A stretch of DNA of 17,946 bases from an uncultured Duganella sp. (GTDB lineage: Bacteria > Pseudomonadota > Gammaproteobacteria > Burkholderiales > Burkholderiaceae): positions 1 through 17,946 of the forward strand of contig CAMLRG010000109.1 of assembly GCA_946482335.1 (NCBI GenBank), in the 5' to 3' direction. A program made the translations under genes and the position numbers. Numbering within the stretch: the stretch's first letter is position 1; every line of letters starts with the position of its first letter. This document shows, in pieces, positions 13,811 to 17,946 of the stretch. The notes below the pieces were generated by a model. It did not search any database. It was given only the letters and a program-made list of their open reading frames with translations, and was not told the DNA's origin.

Positions 13811-16675
13811 ATGACTTCGCAAGTATCTGCACGCCCTTTGGCCCTGAAGCTGACCGTGACTGCGCTGATGGGCGCCGGCCTGCTCAGCAGTGCCTCGGTA
13901 TGGGCGCAAGCGGCCGCCGACACGGCGGAGCCGGCTGACAACGCGACCGTGGTGGTCACGGGCGTCAAGGCATCGCTGATCAAGAGCCTGGCGATCAAGC
14001 GCACCAACGACCAGGTGGTGGAATCGATCGTTGCCGAAGACATCGGCAAGCTGCCCGACAACAATGTCGTCGAAGCGCTGCAGCGCGTGACGGGGATCCA
14101 GGTCACCAACCGCGCCGGCGGCGAAGTCGGCACCTTGTCGATCCGCGGCCTGCCCGACGTCCAGACCACCTGGAACGGCCGCAATATCTTTACCGCGTCC
14201 GGCACGCAGGTCGCGCTGCAGGACATTCCCTCGACCCTGGTGCGCCAGATTGACGTCTATAAGACGCGCGACGCCAGCCAGCTGGACACCGGTATTGCCG
14301 GCCAGGTAGACGTCAAGTCGCTGCGGCCGTTCGATTTCAAGGGGCCGAAAGTTTCGCTTGCGGCGCGTGAAACCTATCTCGATCCCGCAAAAAAGGCGAA
14401 CCCGCAACTGAGCGCCATGTTCAGCAACCGCTGGGAAACCGGCATCGGCGAAATCGGCGCCCTGGTCAACCTGTCGGCGACCAGGACGAAATACCGCAAT
14501 GAAAGCGTGACGCCAGGCGCCATGGTGCCGTTTACCAGCCCGAATGCCGCCGAAGTCCCCCCAGGTTACACGCCCTTGCAGCGCATCTTCGACAACAAAA
14601 TCTGGACGCCTGGTACCCATACCGGCTTGCCGATGGCACAGGGGTCTACGCTGGATTTCAACGGCAAGGCTTATCCGTATTACCTGGCGCGCGACGCCGT
14701 TTTCCAGAGCGACGTTCACGGGGAGCGCAAGCGTCCTGCCGCCAATATCGCCTTACAGTGGAAACCGAACAGCGATTCGGTCTACACCTTCGAATCGATG
14801 TACAACGGTTATCGCGACAAGTCCTTCAACCGGCTGCTGTTCAGCTTCGTTGACTGGTGGGGGGATCTCGGCAGCAACCCTGCGGGGACCATCACGACGT
14901 TCCCGGGCACCAACGTGATCAAGAGCCGTCACGTCAATAACGTCTATGGTTTCAACAGCGGCGACTACACCACGTCGGCCACCGATTCCCGCATTTATGC
15001 CCTGAACGGCAAGTGGGACCTGGGCGACCGCCTGCGGCTGGAAGGTGACCTGTCCTACCAATCCAGCAGCTATCATTCGGAATTCACCGCCACCCGCATT
15101 GACCGGGTTGCACCGTCGATCGACGTCGACTTCAATGACGGCAGCAACAACACCGCCTTCCATTTCAACAACGATGCCGACCTGGCCGACCCGGCCAAGT
15201 GGAATGTTGCGCAGTTCTTCGATAACGCCAACCGCAACCAGGGCAGCGCCGCAACGGCCAACCTGTCGGGCGTCTACGATGCCAACTGGGGTGCGCTGGA
15301 GACGCTCCAATTCGGCGTGCGCTTCGACGACCGCAAAGCGTCGGAGGCGAACCGTACGCAATCGGGCAACTTGAACCGCAACCTCGCCTCGCTGGGTCCG
15401 GAGTATTCCTCCACCAACGCGAACTTCGGCACGGCCATCTCGGACGTTCCGCGCTCATGGGTGGAGCCCAATGCCTATTACATCCGCGACCATATCGACG
15501 AGTGGCGCAAGCTCTATAACTCGGCCGATGCGAACTTCCTGACGACGGATAAACTGAGCCTGCAGAAAACGTTCAAGGTCGATGAAAAGACGACCAACCT
15601 CTTCCTGATGGGGAACACCCGGAACGAGCTGTTTGGCCGTCGCCTGCGCGGCAATTTCGGCGTGCGCTACGTCAAGGTCGATACCGACATGACCTTCTAT
15701 AAGGTCGATGCCAGCACCAAGGCGGTCACGCCGTCCCGCGCCAGCAAGTCGACCAGCAAGTTCCTGCCCAGCATGACCCTGATTTACGACGCCTCCCAGG
15801 ACGTCGTGCTGCGCACCAATTATGGCGAAACCCTGCGTCGCCCGAACTTCGGCGACCTGAACCCTGTCCTGCAACTCGCTGACGACGTGTCGAAAGTGGG
15901 TTATGGCTCGGGCAGCGGCGGCAACCCGGACCTGGAACCGACGCGCTCCAAGAACCTCGACCTGACGGCTGAGTGGTATTTCCAGAAGGACAGCGCACTT
16001 TACGGCACCCTGTTCAAGCGCAAGATCGACGGCCTGGTCGTCAACCTGCGCCGCAAGGTCCACGTCGATCCGGCGAACGACCCGTTCCGCAATTCGACCT
16101 CGGGCGGCGACCATACGAACGGCTACGACTACGTCATCAACTCGCCGGTCAACGCCTCCGACGGCACGATCAAGGGCGCCGAGCTCGGCTTGATCTACTT
16201 CCCGAAAGGGCTGCCGAGCCTGCTGGACGGCCTGGGATTCCAGGGCAGCTATACACGGCTCACCTCGTCGCAGAACGTGCCCGAGGCCAATGATGCCGGC
16301 GTCATCGTCGCCCAGCTCGAGACACCGTTCTTCGGCGTGTCGAAGAGCTCCTACAACGCCACCCTGGCCTACGAGAAGGGCCCGGTCAGCGCGCGCCTGT
16401 CCTATATCTGGCGCTCCGGCTTCCTGGCCGGCAACGAAGCCGCCCTGTTCGCCAATCCGATCGGTATCTGGCGCCATCCGGAAAAGAGCGTGGACTTCCA
16501 GATCTCCTACAAGATCAACGACAACATGTCGTTCGATATCAGTGGCGTCAACATGACGAACGAAATGCAGCAGCAGTACTATCGCTTCGGTAATGCGGGT
16601 AACGCGCAGCTGACCAATTTCGGTACGGTCCAGATCGGACGTTCGGTCTCGGCTGGCTTACGCTGGAAGATGTAA
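13811..16675 (+). CDS. TonB-dependent outer-membrane receptor
   Basis: A 954-residue outer-membrane transporter. Residues 1-34 are a signal peptide ending WAQA. TVVVTGV at 46-52 is a TonB-box-like segment. The plug domain spans about 50-175 (ESIVAEDIGKLPDNNVVEAL, then VTGIQVTNR and LSIRGLPDVQTTWNGR). The remaining 750 or so residues are the 22-strand barrel, with TNYGETLRRPNFGDLNP and GGNPDLEPTRSKNLDLTAEW typical of the large Xanthomonas/Caulobacter-type receptors. Such receptors often import oligosaccharides, but no catabolic or transport partner is nearby, so the ligand is unknown. GAGGAG lies four bases before the ATG. The protein ends GLRWKM, whereas most barrels end in an aromatic residue. 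The exbBD pair in this window could energise it. Confidence 0.95.
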   Translation: MTSQVSARPLALKLTVTALMGAGLLSSASVWAQAAADTAEPADNATVVVTGVKASLIKSLAIKRTNDQVVESIVAEDIGKLPDNNVVEALQRVTGIQVTNRAGGEVGTLSIRGLPDVQTTWNGRNIFTASGTQVALQDIPSTLVRQIDVYKTRDASQLDTGIAGQVDVKSLRPFDFKGPKVSLAARETYLDPAKKANPQLSAMFSNRWETGIGEIGALVNLSATRTKYRNESVTPGAMVPFTSPNAAEVPPGYTPLQRIFDNKIWTPGTHTGLPMAQGSTLDFNGKAYPYYLARDAVFQSDVHGERKRPAANIALQWKPNSDSVYTFESMYNGYRDKSFNRLLFSFVDWWGDLGSNPAGTITTFPGTNVIKSRHVNNVYGFNSGDYTTSATDSRIYALNGKWDLGDRLRLEGDLSYQSSSYHSEFTATRIDRVAPSIDVDFNDGSNNTAFHFNNDADLADPAKWNVAQFFDNANRNQGSAATANLSGVYDANWGALETLQFGVRFDDRKASEANRTQSGNLNRNLASLGPEYSSTNANFGTAISDVPRSWVEPNAYYIRDHIDEWRKLYNSADANFLTTDKLSLQKTFKVDEKTTNLFLMGNTRNELFGRRLRGNFGVRYVKVDTDMTFYKVDASTKAVTPSRASKSTSKFLPSMTLIYDASQDVVLRTNYGETLRRPNFGDLNPVLQLADDVSKVGYGSGSGGNPDLEPTRSKNLDLTAEWYFQKDSALYGTLFKRKIDGLVVNLRRKVHVDPANDPFRNSTSGGDHTNGYDYVINSPVNASDGTIKGAELGLIYFPKGLPSLLDGLGFQGSYTRLTSSQNVPEANDAGVIVAQLETPFFGVSKSSYNATLAYEKGPVSARLSYIWRSGFLAGNEAALFANPIGIWRHPEKSVDFQISYKINDNMSFDISGVNMTNEMQQQYYRFGNAGNAQLTNFGTVQIGRSVSAGLRWKM

Positions 16676-16686
16676 GCGCGAACAGG

Positions 16687-16706
16687 CTGGTGCCTATGGG
16701 CACCAG
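16687..16706. terminator. Perfect hairpin after the TonB-dependent receptor gene
   Basis: CTGGTGCC, loop TATG, GGCACCAG: a perfect 8-bp stem beginning 12 bases after the receptor stop codon. No T-run follows, so it is either a Rho-dependent or weak terminator, or an mRNA-stabilising 3' hairpin. It sits between two convergent genes and could serve both. Confidence 0.5.
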
Positions 16707-16804
16707 CGGTCAGTCGCGGGCGCGGGCACGCTCCAGCATGGCCGCGCCGGCTGTTACATTGCACACCTTTCTTCGCGGTGCGATGCTGCGACGCCGCCAC
16801 AGCG

Positions 16805-17119
16805 TCAGCGGCCGCGTTCGACGTCGTCGCGCTCGGGGCGTTGCTCATCGGGCAGCGATTCGACGTGGTCGACATCGATATCGCCGCCATCGGGAGCCGG
16901 CCCATCGCGGCCCACGCTGGCGCGCTCGCCGGTGCCTTGGGCATCGGAATCGCTGTCGAGTTCGGTGTCGCCCGGCCCCGGCGGCCGTGCGCCTTGCAGG
17001 TCGCTGCCGGAATCGGATGAATCGCTGGGGCCGAGCGCCCCGGTGCCGTGTCCCTTGCGCAACTCACGGTCGGACTGGACCGGCATATTGTCCGGATCGA
17101 GGGTACTGGTTCCTGACAT
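16805..17119 (-). CDS. Small acidic, probably disordered protein (conserved hypothetical)
   Basis: A 104-residue protein of unknown function, rich in Asp, Gly, Ser and Pro, with no hydrophobic segment. It contains GHGTGALGPSDSSDSGSDLQ, then GDTELDSDSDAQGTGERASV and GGDIDVDHVESLPDE. I recall similar small proteins with a GTxALGPSDSSDSGSD motif in Pseudomonas, Xanthomonas and Burkholderiales genomes, where names such as transporter or chemotaxis protein are probably misannotations; this is from memory and not checked. The case for a real gene is the AGGAGG Shine-Dalgarno sequence 6 bases before the ATG at 17119 and the conserved-looking motif. The composition predicts an unfolded, very acidic protein. 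A perfect inverted repeat lies 51 bases upstream (17170-17191). A stress-related role is possible but not shown. Confidence 0.82.
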   Translation of the reverse strand: MSGTSTLDPDNMPVQSDRELRKGHGTGALGPSDSSDSGSDLQGARPPGPGDTELDSDSDAQGTGERASVGRDGPAPDGGDIDVDHVESLPDEQRPERDDVERGR

Positions 17120-17169
17120 GATGTCCTCCTGTTTCCTTTAATTTAAGGATTTTGGGGGGCAAGCGGCGC

Positions 17170-17191
17170 AGTGTTGGAAGATGCCAACACT
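17170..17191. promoter_or_regulatory. Perfect 8-bp inverted repeat upstream of the acidic-protein gene
   Basis: AGTGTTGG (17170-17177), a six-base spacer, and CCAACACT (17184-17191). On the minus strand it overlaps a -10-like CATAGT (17194-17189) at the position of a possible transcription start for the acidic-protein gene. It could therefore be a repressor operator or a 5' leader hairpin. No regulator can be named. Confidence 0.45.
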
Positions 17192-17252
17192 ATGACAAGA
17201 AATCAAGAAAGCAAAAACTTGTTCGGCAAGATCTCGTTTGCGCCGAATTTAC

Positions 17253-17325
17253 CGTGTAAGTACAAGGTTTTCCCAAGAGGGGACTTTCAAAAAATACGTA
17301 AGTTTTCCTTACACGAGACTTACGT
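17253..17325. promoter_or_regulatory. Cluster of four TAAG half-sites upstream of marR-family gene (candidate operator)
   Basis: Two half-sites read forward, CGTGTAAG (17253-17260) and ACGTAAGT (17296-17303). Two read in reverse, CTTACACG (17308-17315) and ACTTACGT (17318-17325). Each forward site has an exact reverse complement among the reverse sites, so the cluster contains two interleaved perfect 8-bp inverted repeats. This arrangement suggests cooperative binding by a dimeric regulator, with the adjacent MarR-family protein an obvious candidate. Function is inferred. Confidence 0.45.
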
Positions 17326-17332
17326 TTGCCGT

Positions 17333-17346
17333 TTGATATAGATCAA
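17333..17346. promoter_or_regulatory. Perfect FNR/ANR-type box
   Basis: TTGAT-ATAG-ATCAA matches the FNR/ANR consensus TTGAT-N4-ATCAA at all ten specified positions. It lies 71 bases before the MarR-family ATG and about 35 bases (centre to first base) ahead of the -10-like TACAAT at 17375. Oxygen-dependent control of the MarR-family gene is the natural inference. Confidence 0.6.
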
Positions 17347-17352
17347 AAGAGC

Positions 17353-17380
17353 CTTTACCTTAGGTCAACACTAGTACAAT
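17353..17380 (+). promoter_or_regulatory. Probable promoter of the MarR-family gene
   Basis: TACAAT (17375-17380) is a good -10. CTTTAC (17353-17358) with a 16-base spacer is a poor -35, as expected if an upstream activator helps. The leader would be about 30 bases and includes AGGAG at 17402-17406, ten bases before the ATG. Confidence 0.5.
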
Positions 17381-17416
17381 TCAGGCTTGAACAAATTGCA
17401 CAGGAGTGCCTGCAGA

Positions 17417-17914
17417 ATGAGTAGTTTTGAAGCCACCAACAAGCGCCTGAAAAACATTCATACTCGCATCCCGGAATTTCCGGAAGACTTGGTACGCCTG
17501 CTGCGCATGACCTATCACGTCCAGAAACGCATGAAGGATCTGGCGAATTCGGTACTGCGCAAGTATGACCTGGTCGATGCCAGCTACATGGTGCTGGCGG
17601 TGCTGTATGGATCGGAGAATGAGACTTCGACCGCTTCCAACCTGGGCGAAGCCTGCATGGAGAAGCCGGCCAACCTGACGCGGGTCTGTAACGACCTGGA
17701 AGCGCAAGGGTTGATTACCCGCGGCAACCGCCCGGGCGACCGCCGCTGCGTGATGATCACCCTGACCGATGCGGGCCGCAACCTGATCGAACAAGTGATG
17801 CCCGAAGTCTGGTCGCGCACCACCCGCGCCTACGACGGTTACAACGGCGACGACATCCGCGTCCAGGAACAGCTGTTCAAGCGCCAGCTGGCCAACCTCG
17901 ACGTCACTGCCTGA
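17417..17914 (+). CDS. MarR-family transcriptional regulator
   Basis: A 165-residue DNA-binding regulator. N-terminal and C-terminal helices form the dimer interface. The winged helix-turn-helix covers about residues 54-115: SYMVLAVLYGSE, then STASNLGEACMEKPANLTRV as recognition region, and the wing GNRPGDRRCVMITLTDAGR with the conserved D-R pair. The protein carries three cysteines (C80, C91, C111) inside or next to the DNA-binding domain, which could make it redox-responsive; this is speculative. I prefer ATG at 17417 because AGGAG precedes it; an in-frame ATG ten codons earlier has no such site. MarR genes of this kind often head multidrug-efflux operons, and the next genes lie beyond the window. 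Upstream it has an FNR-type box and TAAG repeats. Confidence 0.93.
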   Translation: MSSFEATNKRLKNIHTRIPEFPEDLVRLLRMTYHVQKRMKDLANSVLRKYDLVDASYMVLAVLYGSENETSTASNLGEACMEKPANLTRVCNDLEAQGLITRGNRPGDRRCVMITLTDAGRNLIEQVMPEVWSRTTRAYDGYNGDDIRVQEQLFKRQLANLDVTA

Positions 17915-17920
17915 ATAAAA

Positions 17921-17946
17921 GTCGGGGTCAGCTCTGGCAACCGGAC
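17921..17946. repeat. Divergent copy of the 7325-7495 repeat core, cut by the window end
   Basis: The last 25 bases match the core of the repeat at 7329-7353 at 21 of 25 positions (shared TCGG-GTCAG-TCTG-CAA-CGGAC). It begins seven bases after the MarR-family stop. This placement just after a gene end is typical for REP-type elements. The rest of the element, if any, lies outside the window. Confidence 0.6.

Noticed and set aside
16690..17121. 143-codon plus-strand open frame opposite the acidic-protein gene
   Set aside because: Arg-rich antisense shadow without a ribosome binding site, whereas the minus-strand gene has a near-perfect one.

Overview
The window comes from a high-GC betaproteobacterium. 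Gene content and order (exbB-exbD-lpxK-Trm112-kdsB-adk on one strand, xseA-sodB diverging from it) fit the Oxalobacteraceae (Massilia, Duganella, Janthinobacterium and relatives). This placement is inferred from recognised families and synteny; no search was run.

Layout. Positions 1-415 hold the start of a membrane-bound pyrophosphatase (hppA, minus strand, cut by the window edge). Positions 598-4396 form one tightly packed minus-strand operon read exbB > exbD > lpxK > Trm112-family protein > kdsB > adk. It combines a proton-driven energising pair, two steps of lipid A/Kdo (LPS inner core) synthesis and adenylate kinase. Three of its genes start with TTG or GTG, each preceded by a clear ribosome binding site. 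A good sigma70-type promoter lies before exbB. Positions 4397-5279 are non-coding and hold six degenerate repeats, all in the same orientation. Each begins with a DnaA-box-like nonamer (TGTGGACAA or TGTGGATAA type) and has two further conserved blocks at almost fixed distances. This array is the most unusual thing in the window. xseA (exonuclease VII large subunit) and sodB (iron superoxide dismutase) follow on the plus strand.

Between sodB and the convergent MDR-type quinone oxidoreductase gene lies a nested repeat element (7325-7495): a perfect 33-bp tandem duplication, a 19-bp perfect hairpin and an inverted copy of the repeat. It is bracketed by two near-identical intrinsic terminators. 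Related REP-like sequences occur after adk (543-571) and at the right edge (17921-17946). The oxidoreductase gene diverges from a LysR regulator that probably controls it. Next on the minus strand is a ybbP-ybbA-type ABC exporter operon ending in an unrecognised secreted protein.

From 13811 a large TonB-dependent receptor is encoded on the plus strand. A small, acidic, probably disordered protein follows on the minus strand. Last is a MarR-family regulator whose upstream region carries a perfect FNR-type box and a cluster of TAAG-containing half-sites. The window therefore mixes conserved envelope and replication housekeeping genes with small regulatory and transport modules. No transposase, phage gene, CRISPR array, rRNA or tRNA was found.
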